Positions 1-7,355 of a stretch of DNA of 64,000 nt are shown here, piece by piece. Each line of letters starts with the position of its first letter. The stretch's first letter is position 1. Source of the stretch: Paraburkholderia haematera (lineage in GTDB: Bacteria > Pseudomonadota > Gammaproteobacteria > Burkholderiales > Burkholderiaceae); contig NZ_CAJNBK010000007.1 in NCBI RefSeq assembly GCF_905220975.1, positions 229,302 through 293,301 of the forward strand, read 5' to 3'. The translations under genes and the position numbers were made by a program. The notes below the pieces were generated by a model. That model saw nothing but the letters and a program-made list of their open reading frames with translations. It searched no databases and had not been told where the DNA came from.

Positions 1-1
1 G

Positions 2-244
2 CGCCCTATTTCAGTGTCGTGCATTGGCGAGGCGGTCGGGCGCCCGCTCTGGATGGACCGGCCGAGCTGGTTTCTGACCGCGGAGCAGGACCGGATGATC
101 AATCCCGACACGCAACATTTCATGGCACAGCGCATGAACGCGCGCGTGCATTCACACGAGGTCGATCACACGCCGATCGTTACGGCGCCTGACGTCGTCA
201 CCAACGTCATCGTTGAAGCGGTCCAGGCCGTCGCGGCTCGTTAG
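2..244 (+). CDS. alpha/beta hydrolase, C-terminal part (cut by window start)
   Basis: The reading frame is open from the window edge to a stop at 242-244, so only the last ~80 residues are present. The segment PSWFLTAEQDRMINP followed by QHFMAQRM and a His in HEVDHTPIV resembles the C-terminal acid/histidine region of alpha/beta hydrolases of the salicylate-esterase-like type, where a returning His completes the catalytic triad. The GTG at 14 is internal to this frame and is probably not the true start. A second alpha/beta hydrolase and an SDR follow on the same strand, so the three may be co-transcribed. Substrate unknown. Confidence 0.55.
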   Translation, partial: RPISVSCIGEAVGRPLWMDRPSWFLTAEQDRMINPDTQHFMAQRMNARVHSHEVDHTPIVTAPDVVTNVIVEAVQAVAAR

Positions 245-324
245 TTTTGTCCGCGACGCCTGAAACCTGTCATGCAAACAGGCGCTCGTTGCCTGCTATT
301 TCCTACCTCATCGGGAGTCAATCC

Positions 325-1179
325 ATGTCCTCCATTGCCAATCGTTACGCTGACGTCAACGGCGTCAAGGTGTTCTATCGCGAAGCGGGTCGTTCGGACG
401 CGCCGAAACTTTTACTCCTTCACGGCTTTCCGAGTTCGAGCCACATGTTCCGCGACCTGATCCCTCTGCTTGCCGAGCGCTTCCATATCGTCGCGCCCGA
501 CCTGCCAGGCTTTGGCAAATCGGATATGCCGGGCCGGGACACTTTTACGTACACGTTCGACAATATCGCCGACGTGATCGAACGCTTCACCGAGCAAATC
601 GGTTTCGACCGCTTTGCCCTATACGTATTCGACTACGGCGCGCCGACCGGCTTTCGCCTTGCGCTGCGGCACCCCGAACGGATCGCGGCGATCATCTCGC
701 AGAACGGTAACGCGTACGAGGAAGGCTTGAGCGATGGCTGGAATCCGATTCGCGCTTACTGGCAGGACCCTTCAGACGCCAATCGCGAGGCGCTTCGCGT
801 CATGCTGACGCACGAGACGACCGTGTGGCAGTACACGCATGGTGTACAGGACAGCGCTTCCGTATCACCCGACGGCTACTCGCTTGACGCGTTCTATCTG
901 AGCCGGCCAGGTGCCGACGAGATCCAGCTCGATCTGTTCGGGGATTACCGAAACAATGTCGCGTTGTACCCGGCATTCCAGCAGTACTTCCGCAGCCACC
1001 AGCCCCCTTTGCTCGCCGTGTGGGGAAAGAACGATCCGTTTTTCCTGCCCGCGGGCGCCGAGGCATTCAGGCGCGACATACCGAGCGCCGAGGTGCGTTT
1101 TCTCGACACCGGCCACTTCGCGCTAGAAACGCATGCGGCAGAAGTCGCCGCGGCTATCTCGGGATTTCTGGTTCGCTGA
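325..1179 (+). CDS. alpha/beta fold hydrolase, epoxide hydrolase/haloalkane dehalogenase-like
   Basis: A 284-residue cytoplasmic alpha/beta hydrolase. The ATG at 325 is preferred because a GGGAG ribosome site lies 8 bases upstream and the protein then begins just before the first strand; an ORF from 247 has no such site. The oxyanion HGFP motif is at residues 33-36. The nucleophile elbow VFDYGAP gives Asp103 (an Asp nucleophile, as in epoxide hydrolases and dehalogenases, rather than Ser). Asp237 in KNDPFF and His264 in TGHFAL complete the triad. Epoxide hydrolysis or dehalogenation cannot be told apart by eye. It lies between another hydrolase fragment and an SDR gene. Confidence 0.8.
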   Translation: MSSIANRYADVNGVKVFYREAGRSDAPKLLLLHGFPSSSHMFRDLIPLLAERFHIVAPDLPGFGKSDMPGRDTFTYTFDNIADVIERFTEQIGFDRFALYVFDYGAPTGFRLALRHPERIAAIISQNGNAYEEGLSDGWNPIRAYWQDPSDANREALRVMLTHETTVWQYTHGVQDSASVSPDGYSLDAFYLSRPGADEIQLDLFGDYRNNVALYPAFQQYFRSHQPPLLAVWGKNDPFFLPAGAEAFRRDIPSAEVRFLDTGHFALETHAAEVAAAISGFLVR

Positions 1180-1254
1180 TCGACAATCACCGCGTGGTGG
1201 CTGTCTATTGAATCGAGGTTCAGGCGGCCCATCCACGCGTCAAGGAGGAAGGAC

Positions 1255-2025
1255 ATGTCCAGCAAGGTAGCCATCGTGACGGGTGCGAGCCAGGGGATCG
1301 GCCGTTCAACGGCCATCAGGTTGGCGCGAGATTTTGCGTCGGTCGTGCTCGTTGCGCGCAATCGCGAGAACCTCACGCAGACCGCTGACGAAGTAAAAAA
1401 GGCCGGCGCCGAACCGCTTGCAATCGACCTCGATCTGTCTCACCCGGAGGCCGCACAGCAAGTCATCGACCAGACCCTGTCGACGTTCGGGCAGATCGAT
1501 GCCTTGCTCAACATCGCGGGCGCGGTGCCGCAGATCGATGTATTCGACATGAGCGACGATCAATGGGACCGTGGCTTCGCGTTGAAGCTGCACGGCGCGC
1601 GGCGGCTGACGATCGCGGCATGGCCGTCGTTAAAGAAATCGTCAGGATCGGTGGTGCTGATGTCGGGCAACTCGGCGCAGTTTCCCAAGGCCGCGTACGC
1701 GGCCGTGGGCACGATCAACGCCGCGATCGTAGCGGTGGCGAAAGCCTTCTCGGACCGCGGGATTGCAGATGGCGTGCAGGTCAACAGCGTGCTGCCCGGG
1801 CCGGTGATGACCGGTCGGCGGCAATCCTATCTGGAGCATTGGGCGCCGCTGCACAACATGACGGTCGAAGAAGCGACGGCGCGCTTTCCTCTTGAAGCGG
1901 GGATCGCCCGGTATGGCACGCCCGAGGAGATTGCCGAACTGATGGCGTTCATCGTGTCACCCGCGGCGCACTGGATGACGGGCTCGACGTTGAGAATGGA
2001 CGGTGGAGAGGTTAAGTCGATTTAA
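1255..2025 (+). CDS. SDR family NAD(P)-dependent oxidoreductase with degenerate catalytic tetrad
   Basis: A 256-residue short-chain dehydrogenase/reductase. The ATG follows an AGGAGGAAGG ribosome site. The cofactor motif TGASQGIG (residues 9-16) and the NIAGA turn (86-90) are intact. Ser137 and Tyr148 occupy the usual catalytic places, but the position four after Tyr is Gly152, not Lys (AYAAVGT), and the usual Asn in the helix-4 region is replaced in KLHGA. It may therefore be catalytically altered or belong to a divergent SDR subfamily in which this is normal. It follows the alpha/beta hydrolase by 75 bases. Substrate unknown. Confidence 0.85.
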   Translation: MSSKVAIVTGASQGIGRSTAIRLARDFASVVLVARNRENLTQTADEVKKAGAEPLAIDLDLSHPEAAQQVIDQTLSTFGQIDALLNIAGAVPQIDVFDMSDDQWDRGFALKLHGARRLTIAAWPSLKKSSGSVVLMSGNSAQFPKAAYAAVGTINAAIVAVAKAFSDRGIADGVQVNSVLPGPVMTGRRQSYLEHWAPLHNMTVEEATARFPLEAGIARYGTPEEIAELMAFIVSPAAHWMTGSTLRMDGGEVKSI

Positions 2026-2104
2026 AGATGGGACTCGCCAGGTGCCAGGACCACCGAATTTGTGTAAGCTCATCTTCGCTTTTATCGCCACGGACTTCGC
2101 GTCA

Positions 2105-2488
2105 ATGCCCTCCTCCATCCGCAACTCGCTCGTCTGGATTTTCGATGCATTCGAGCGCGATTCAACCTATATTCGCAAGCGGATGTTCGGCAGCGACGCC
2201 GCCTATATCGACGGCCTGTTGTGCCTGATTGCCGCCGATCGCGAGAAGCCGTGGAATGGCTTGCTGGTGTGCACATCGCATGAACGCCATGCCGCGCTCA
2301 TTGAAGAAGTGCCCGCGTTGCGGCCGCATCCGGTGCTCGGAAAATGGCTTTACGTACCGCAGGACGATCCCGCCTTTGAAACCACCGCGGAAAAAATGAC
2401 GGCGCTCGTGCTCGCGCGCGATCCGCGTGTGGGTGTCGAGCCCAAGCCGCGCAAACGGAGCGGCAAATCCACGTTGCCAGAGGCTTGA
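2105..2488 (+). CDS. small TfoX/Sxy N-terminal-domain-like protein
   Basis: A 127-residue soluble protein. An upstream in-frame start at 2003 would overlap the preceding SDR, so the ATG at 2105 is chosen; it begins MPSSIRN. The stretch RKRMFGSDAAYIDGLLCLI resembles the RxMFGG..x..DG core of TfoX_N-type proteins, and GKWLYVPQDDP resembles the later strand. Competence (Sxy) function is known only for some enterobacterial and Haemophilus relatives; most TfoX_N proteins are uncharacterised, so no role is assigned. The C-terminus is basic (KPRKRSGK). Convergent with the LysR gene that follows. Confidence 0.6.
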   Translation: MPSSIRNSLVWIFDAFERDSTYIRKRMFGSDAAYIDGLLCLIAADREKPWNGLLVCTSHERHAALIEEVPALRPHPVLGKWLYVPQDDPAFETTAEKMTALVLARDPRVGVEPKPRKRSGKSTLPEA

Positions 2489-2536
2489 GCGTTCTGAAAC
2501 GTTCAGGCGTCTGAGGACGCATTGCACAGAACGCGT

Positions 2537-3472
2537 TCAACGTGCGGCACGAAGCTCGGCTGATTCCAGAAAGAAATCCCTGTTTCCCGCGAGGCGCGCA
2601 ATCATGAAATCGATGAACGTCCTCACTCGCAGCGGCTGCTCGGTTCGATGGCGATAGTAAATGTAGACGGCTTCACGCTGGGTGACATGCTTCACGAGCA
2701 GCGGAACGAGCTGGCCACGCCTGATAGGCAAGGCCGCCGAGAAACTCCCGAGTTGCCCGATTGCGAGTCCAGCCAGCACGGCCTGGGCCTCCGCTTCCGT
2801 GTCATTGACGCACAAGGTCGTCGCAACGTCGCGATAGACGATCTCGTCACCGATCAGGAACTCCCACGGTGCCTGCTTGCCGGTATTCGCCCTCCGATAG
2901 CCGGTGCAACGGTGCTCTTCGAGCTCGTCAATGGTCCGCGGCGCGCCATGCCGTTCGATATAGGCAGGCGATGCGCAGACGATCAGTTGAATCGGTAAGA
3001 GTTGTCGCGCGATCGTACCGCCCGACGGCGGAGAACCGCCACGAAAGCCTACGTCGGCGCGATCGCTGACGAGGTCGGTGAAGTGGTCGTCGAACTGCAC
3101 ATCCAGTTGCACATTCGGGTGCAATTCGGCGAATTCCAGAAAATATGGCCACAGCACAGTGTGGCCGACGGCTTTGGGCGCGCTTACCCGCAACGGCCCC
3201 GCAATCTCGTCTTTCGATCGCCGCGCATCGTCGAGGGCCGATGACAGGACGGCCAACGCCGGTCTCACGCTGTCCAGAAGACCCTGCCCCTCCTCAGTCA
3301 GGCTCAGCTTGCGTGTGGTTCGATGGAAAAGCCGAACCCCCAGCTCCTTTTCGAGCTGCATCACCGCGTGGCTCGCGGCCTGCGGCGAGATGCCCTGATC
3401 CACGGCTGCCTTGCGCAGGCTTCCCAGCGCCGCAGCCCGGACGAATATCGTGATCGCGCGAACTTCGTTCAT
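2537..3472 (-). CDS. LysR family transcriptional regulator
   Basis: A 311-residue LysR-type regulator starting MNEVRAITIF; a longer frame from 3490 adds six residues without a better ribosome site. The N-terminal winged helix-turn-helix (residues ~5-62) carries LRKAAVDQGISPQAASHAV and the typical FHRTTRKLSLTEEG. The effector domain shows the VRAGGSP-type segment (DVGFRGGSPPSG), as in regulators that control a divergent SDR or oxidoreductase. It is transcribed away from the SDR gene at 3589 with 116 bases between them. The shared region holds an inverted repeat, so it probably controls that gene and itself. Confidence 0.88.
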   Translation of the reverse strand: MNEVRAITIFVRAAALGSLRKAAVDQGISPQAASHAVMQLEKELGVRLFHRTTRKLSLTEEGQGLLDSVRPALAVLSSALDDARRSKDEIAGPLRVSAPKAVGHTVLWPYFLEFAELHPNVQLDVQFDDHFTDLVSDRADVGFRGGSPPSGGTIARQLLPIQLIVCASPAYIERHGAPRTIDELEEHRCTGYRRANTGKQAPWEFLIGDEIVYRDVATTLCVNDTEAEAQAVLAGLAIGQLGSFSAALPIRRGQLVPLLVKHVTQREAVYIYYRHRTEQPLRVRTFIDFMIARLAGNRDFFLESAELRAAR

Positions 3473-3546
3473 GGCCACTCGGATTAGCAAATAAAAATTG
3501 ATTATCAGTCTACCGGGTGGTGGCTAGTTTGTGCCAATCCCTCCCC

Positions 3547-3578
3547 CTATGATTCGTTCACTTTCACTCGAATCGTAG
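3547..3578. promoter_or_regulatory. inverted repeat, candidate LysR operator
   Basis: Two 10-base arms, CTATGATTCG (3547-3556) and CGAATCGTAG (3569-3578), match as an inverted repeat in 9 of 10 positions with a 12-base spacer. It sits directly before the ribosome site of the SDR at 3589 and between that gene and the divergent LysR gene. The arrangement suits a LysR-type activator or repressor site, but the position so near the start codon would favour repression. Confidence 0.45.
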
Positions 3579-3588
3579 GAGAAACATC

Positions 3589-4446
3589 ATGGTCAACCAC
3601 ACAAACAATGGCTTCAAGCGCGTCTGGTTCATCACCGGCGCGTCGCGCGGCCTCGGCGCCCTGATCGCTCAGGCGGCTCTCGCTGACGGCAATGCGGTCG
3701 TTGCCACCGGCCGCAATGCCGCGGCGATCGCCGAGCGTTTAGGGCAATCGCCGGCACTCCTCCCCGTGGCACTGGACGTGACAAACGAAGCCCAGGCGAA
3801 GGCCGCGGTTCAAGCCGCAGTGGAACGATTCGGCCGTATCGACGTTCTGGTCAACAACGCAGGCTTCGGTTTGCTTGGCGCGATCGAGGAGTCCAGCGAT
3901 GCCGACGTGCGTCGCATGTACGACACGAACGTATTCGGCTTGCTGAATATCACACGCGCCGTTCTGCCGGTGATGCGCGCGCAACAGGCCGGCCACGTCA
4001 TCAATATGTCGTCGATCGGCGGCTATCGGTCCGTCGCCGGGTTCGGCGCCTATTGTTCGACCAAGTTCGCTGTCGAAGGCTTGACCGAGGCGTTGCACGC
4101 CGAACTGAAGCCGCTCGGTATTCACGCAACGGTCGTGGAGCCTGGATATTTCCGTACGGACTTCCTGGATGCGTCATCGCTCGTTGTTGCCCGCAACGTG
4201 ATCGCCGACTATGACGAGACGTCGGGAAATGTTCGCCGGCTCGCTACCAGCCTGAACCACAACCAGCCGGGCAACCCGGAGAAGCTTGCGGCAGCCATGG
4301 TCGAACTGGCCGACGCACAAACGCCGCCGCTGCGGTTGGCGCTTGGCACCGACACGTTGAAGGCCATCGCTGAGAAGAACGCCTACGTTACGCAGGAAAC
4401 CGAAACGTGGAAGGCGTTGTCGGCATCGACTGATTTTTCTGTTTGA
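3589..4446 (+). CDS. SDR family oxidoreductase
   Basis: A 285-residue classical SDR. It has TGASRGLG (residues 17-24) for NADP(H), NNAG, the catalytic Ser in NMSSIGG and the YCSTK Tyr/Lys pair. The length and the C-terminal region (NPEKLAAAMVELAD) resemble the oxidoreductases often found as targets of divergent LysR genes in proteobacteria. The ATG has AGGAGAAACATC before it. Divergent from the LysR regulator at 3472; substrate unknown. Confidence 0.88.
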   Translation: MVNHTNNGFKRVWFITGASRGLGALIAQAALADGNAVVATGRNAAAIAERLGQSPALLPVALDVTNEAQAKAAVQAAVERFGRIDVLVNNAGFGLLGAIEESSDADVRRMYDTNVFGLLNITRAVLPVMRAQQAGHVINMSSIGGYRSVAGFGAYCSTKFAVEGLTEALHAELKPLGIHATVVEPGYFRTDFLDASSLVVARNVIADYDETSGNVRRLATSLNHNQPGNPEKLAAAMVELADAQTPPLRLALGTDTLKAIAEKNAYVTQETETWKALSASTDFSV

Positions 4447-4782
4447 TAGAGCGGGCTTGCGCGAGGCGATGATGGGGCGTCGCGCGCTCCGTAGCTGGGC
4501 GCCCCCAAGACCGGCCACGACCCTGCTCGCGGCCGGCACCGGGCGACAAGTCCTGATTCCCTGCTATGGACGTAACGAACCACGGCGCAACAGCATGCGA
4601 CCGTGATGGTGATGAGATTTGAACAGTACGTTACGGGGTTCCATGACAGGCAAAGTCGCACATCGAATTAATTTTGGGAACACGTCGCTGCGGCCTCATT
4701 CCGTTGCTGTTTGGGCGCCACCAGTTTGCTCGGCACAGGCTTGCCGCGATTGCGTCCTCACGCAATCGCAGCCGCACCCCGC
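4447..4782. other. gene-free interval between convergent genes
   Basis: About 340 bases between the ends of the SDR and the F420-reductase-like gene. The reading frames here have no coding character or family motif. Several GC-rich short inverted stretches are present, but no convincing hairpin with a T-run was seen. Confidence 0.5.
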
Positions 4783-5442
4783 TCAGCGCCGCCACGACCC
4801 ATGCGGCAATTCGACGTCCCGCTTCGCCGCGGCCAATCCTTCGACGATGCCCGTGCGATCCAGCGCAATGCAGTACACCGGTTTCGCACGCTCAAAGCGC
4901 CAACTGTCGGCCAGCGTCCCGGCGTCGACTGGATCGAAGCCGAACTGATCGAGCAGCCCGCTCACGACATGTTTGGCCTGCTGGTCGTCGCCGGCGAACG
5001 GCAGCGCCCGGCGATTCGGGGTGCCGGCCGGCTTGCCGTCTGTTTCCAGGTCCTTCGCCAGAATCGCGTTGAAGGCCTTGACCACCCGGGCGCCCGGCAA
5101 CGCGGCGGCGAGCATCTGACTGGTGGTCGTCGAGCGACTGTCGAGCGCCTCGATGTGGCCATCGCGGTCGGGATAGTAGTTGCCCGTGTCGATCACGATC
5201 TTCCCGTCGAGCGCCGCAACCGGCAGCGCATCAATGTTCATGAACGGCACGGCCACCACCACCACGTCGCCGAACTTCGCCGCCTCTTCTGCCGTGCCGA
5301 GCGCGCAGTGGATCGCTGAGGCCGTGCTGGTCAAGGTCCGCGGATCACGGGAATTGCTGATCATAACTTCGTGACCACCGTTCTTCGCGAGTGTCGCCAT
5401 CGCACGGCCGATAAAGCCGGCGCCAAGAATGCCTATCTTCAT
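4783..5442 (-). CDS. NADPH-dependent F420 reductase-like NAD(P)-binding protein
   Basis: A 219-residue protein opening with a Rossmann motif, MKIGILGAGFIGRAMA (GxGxxG), followed by SNSRDP. This is typical of the family named after NADPH:F420 oxidoreductase and also seen in pyrroline-5-carboxylate reductase-like folds. VVVAVPF and VIDTGNYYPDRDGH are the usual inner motifs. The host is not expected to use F420, so the bacterial homologue probably reduces another substrate with NADP(H). Divergent from a LysR gene (5576) with 133 bases between, suggesting that regulator controls it. Confidence 0.82.
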   Translation of the reverse strand: MKIGILGAGFIGRAMATLAKNGGHEVMISNSRDPRTLTSTASAIHCALGTAEEAAKFGDVVVVAVPFMNIDALPVAALDGKIVIDTGNYYPDRDGHIEALDSRSTTTSQMLAAALPGARVVKAFNAILAKDLETDGKPAGTPNRRALPFAGDDQQAKHVVSGLLDQFGFDPVDAGTLADSWRFERAKPVYCIALDRTGIVEGLAAAKRDVELPHGSWRR

Positions 5443-5575
5443 GTTTCACACTCCGTATCTATCTGAGGATCGCCCCGTTGAGCGCATGCCCTGCGGTGAG
5501 AAACACTATTATTCAAAACTCCTTTAAGATAAATATGCGTAATCTGACGACTGTCGAAACCAGGAGTGGGGAATA

Positions 5576-6472
5576 ATGGACCGTTTGACCAGCATGGCCG
5601 TGTTCGTGAAAACGGCCGACAGCGGCTCGTTCGCCGCAGCCGCGCTCGCCTTCGGCATCTCCTCGCAGATGGCCGGCAAGCATGTCAGCACGCTGGAGGA
5701 ACGCGTCGGCGCGCGGTTGCTCAACCGCACCACACGGCGCCAGAGCCTCACAGAGATCGGCCAGATTTTCTACGAACGCTGCAAGGCGCTGCTGGCGGAT
5801 GCCGAGGCGGCCGAATCGGTCGCGCAGGAGCTGTCGGCCTCGCCGCGCGGGCGTCTGCGCATCAACGCGCCGGTTACCTTCGGCACCTGCTGTCTCGCGC
5901 CGATGATCACGCGCTATCTGAAGGCTCATCCCGAGGTGCGGGTCGAATTGACGCTGACCGACCGCTTCGTCGATCTGATCGACGAAGGGTATGAAGCCGC
6001 GATCCGTCTCGGCCCGCTGTCGGATTCCTCGTTGATCGCGCGGCCGTTGATGCCGTACCGGCTGATCGCCTGCGCGTCGCCTGGCTACCTGGCCGAGCGC
6101 GGCGAGCCGCCCACACCGCAAGCGCTGGCGGAGCACGAGTGTCTAAGCTTCGTCTATACAAGCGTGCCGGTTCCTACCGAATGGCGTTTCGCCGATGCAC
6201 AAGGCGAACACGTGGTGCCGATCTCAGGCCGCTTTCAGGCCAACGACGTGAAAGCGCTGCTGGCCGCCGCCCTCAATGGCGGCGGCGTGATACTCGCGCC
6301 CGAAGAGGCGGTGAAAGACGAGATCGCTGCGGGCCGGCTGGTGCGCCTGCTTAACGGCTATCAAGCGCCCGTACGCCCCATGCATCTGGTGTTTCCGGCG
6401 AGCCGCGTGACCCCAAAGCTGCGCGCGTTCATCGACCAGGTGGTATCCGAATTCGGGCCGCACGCCGCGTGA
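5576..6472 (+). CDS. LysR family transcriptional regulator
   Basis: A 298-residue LysR regulator beginning MDRLTSMAVFVKTADSGSF, with the helix-turn-helix at residues ~3-62 (SSQMAGKHVSTLEERVGARL, NRTTRRQSLTEIG). The effector domain contains RLGPLSDSSLIARPL, typical of the large AaeR/DsdC-like clade linked to oxidoreductases. GGGGAATA precedes the ATG. The AT-rich divergent intergenic region of 133 bases, with runs such as ATTATTCAAAAC, probably holds both promoters. Confidence 0.88.
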   Translation: MDRLTSMAVFVKTADSGSFAAAALAFGISSQMAGKHVSTLEERVGARLLNRTTRRQSLTEIGQIFYERCKALLADAEAAESVAQELSASPRGRLRINAPVTFGTCCLAPMITRYLKAHPEVRVELTLTDRFVDLIDEGYEAAIRLGPLSDSSLIARPLMPYRLIACASPGYLAERGEPPTPQALAEHECLSFVYTSVPVPTEWRFADAQGEHVVPISGRFQANDVKALLAAALNGGGVILAPEEAVKDEIAAGRLVRLLNGYQAPVRPMHLVFPASRVTPKLRAFIDQVVSEFGPHAA

Positions 6473-6767
6473 AATGAGCCGTCTGGCCAACCCGCCAGGC
6501 GCCCTCCACCGCCCGCCAATCTCCCCCCATTGACCGCTAGAATTGCCGGCTTTGCCCGCTTCGGGCGCGCGACAAGGCAAAATACGGGTCTTGCGCGCGC
6601 GGAACGCACCGCAAGACCGGATGAATCAGACCTCGGCGGCATACTGGCCGCCGACCCTCGCAAAGACGCATGACGACGGCCCAGCAAGCCAATCTGGCAC
6701 CTCGGGACCGTCGCGTGCGGCGCAGCCAGGACAGCTCGTCCTTTAACAGAGCCCCTCAGGAGCATTC
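6473..6767. other. intergenic region upstream of the DUF2760-Hsp70 operon
   Basis: A GC-rich stretch of nearly 300 bases without a coding frame of interest. It must contain the promoter of the chaperone-like operon. CAGGAG lies 8 bases before the ATG at 6768. A CCCCCCATT near 6525 recalls a sigma-32 -10 element, but no CTTGAA -35 partner was seen at the right distance. Confidence 0.4.
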
Positions 6768-7355
6768 ATGACCGATTCGAACCCGTCTTTCCTCGGCAGG
6801 ATTTCACTTGCCGTCAGTACGTTTTTCAGCATTCTCGGCGATGGCGAATTCGCCGCCGGGGTGCTGCGTCTGCGCAAGGGTGGGGCCGCTGCCGCGAGCG
6901 CCGCACCTGCTCCCGCACCCGCGCCTGCCGCTGCACCGGCCCCCGCGCCGCAGCCGGCGCCCACGCTGAAAGAAGCAAGCCCGGACGCGGCACTCCAGCT
7001 GCTCGGCCTGCTGCAACGCGACGCGCGTTTCATCGATTTCGTCGAAGAAGACATCAAGGGCTATAGCGACGCCGACATCGGCGCCGCCGCGCGCCTCGTG
7101 CACGACGGCTGCCGCGCAACCCTGCGCGAGCATTTCACGATCCGTCCGGTGCGCGACGAAGCCGAAGGCAGCCGCGTGACGCTGGCCGAAGGTTTCGACG
7201 CCACCTCGATTCGCCTGACCGGCAACGTCGTCGGCAAGGCGCCGTTTAACGGCAGCATCAGCCACCGCGGCTGGCGGGTCGACGAAGTCCGTCTGCCGAA
7301 GCTGAGCGGCAGCCACAACGCCCACGTGATCGCACCGGCCGAGGTGGAGCTATGA
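6768..7355 (+). CDS. DUF2760 domain protein, first gene of the Hsp70 operon
   Basis: A 195-residue protein of the DUF2760 family, recognised by its C-terminal domain (residues ~70-195; ALQLLGLLQRDARFIDFVEED and the C-terminal SHRGWRV.. segment) and by its fixed place before two Hsp70 genes. The N-terminal ~40 residues (ISLAVSTFFSILGDGEFAAG) form a hydrophobic/amphipathic segment that could attach to a membrane. They are joined by a long Ala/Pro linker (~residues 42-68) to the domain. Its stop overlaps the next start by 4 bases (ATGA), so the two are translationally coupled. Function unknown; the context suggests a partner or client-loading factor for the Hsp70s (inference). Confidence 0.8.
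   Translation: MTDSNPSFLGRISLAVSTFFSILGDGEFAAGVLRLRKGGAAAASAAPAPAPAPAAAPAPAPQPAPTLKEASPDAALQLLGLLQRDARFIDFVEEDIKGYSDADIGAAARLVHDGCRATLREHFTIRPVRDEAEGSRVTLAEGFDATSIRLTGNVVGKAPFNGSISHRGWRVDEVRLPKLSGSHNAHVIAPAEVEL

Noticed and set aside
6515..6540. Sigma-32 heat-shock promoter for the Hsp70 operon
   Set aside because: Only a CCCCAT-like -10 was seen; no CTTGAA-type -35 at 13-15 bases.
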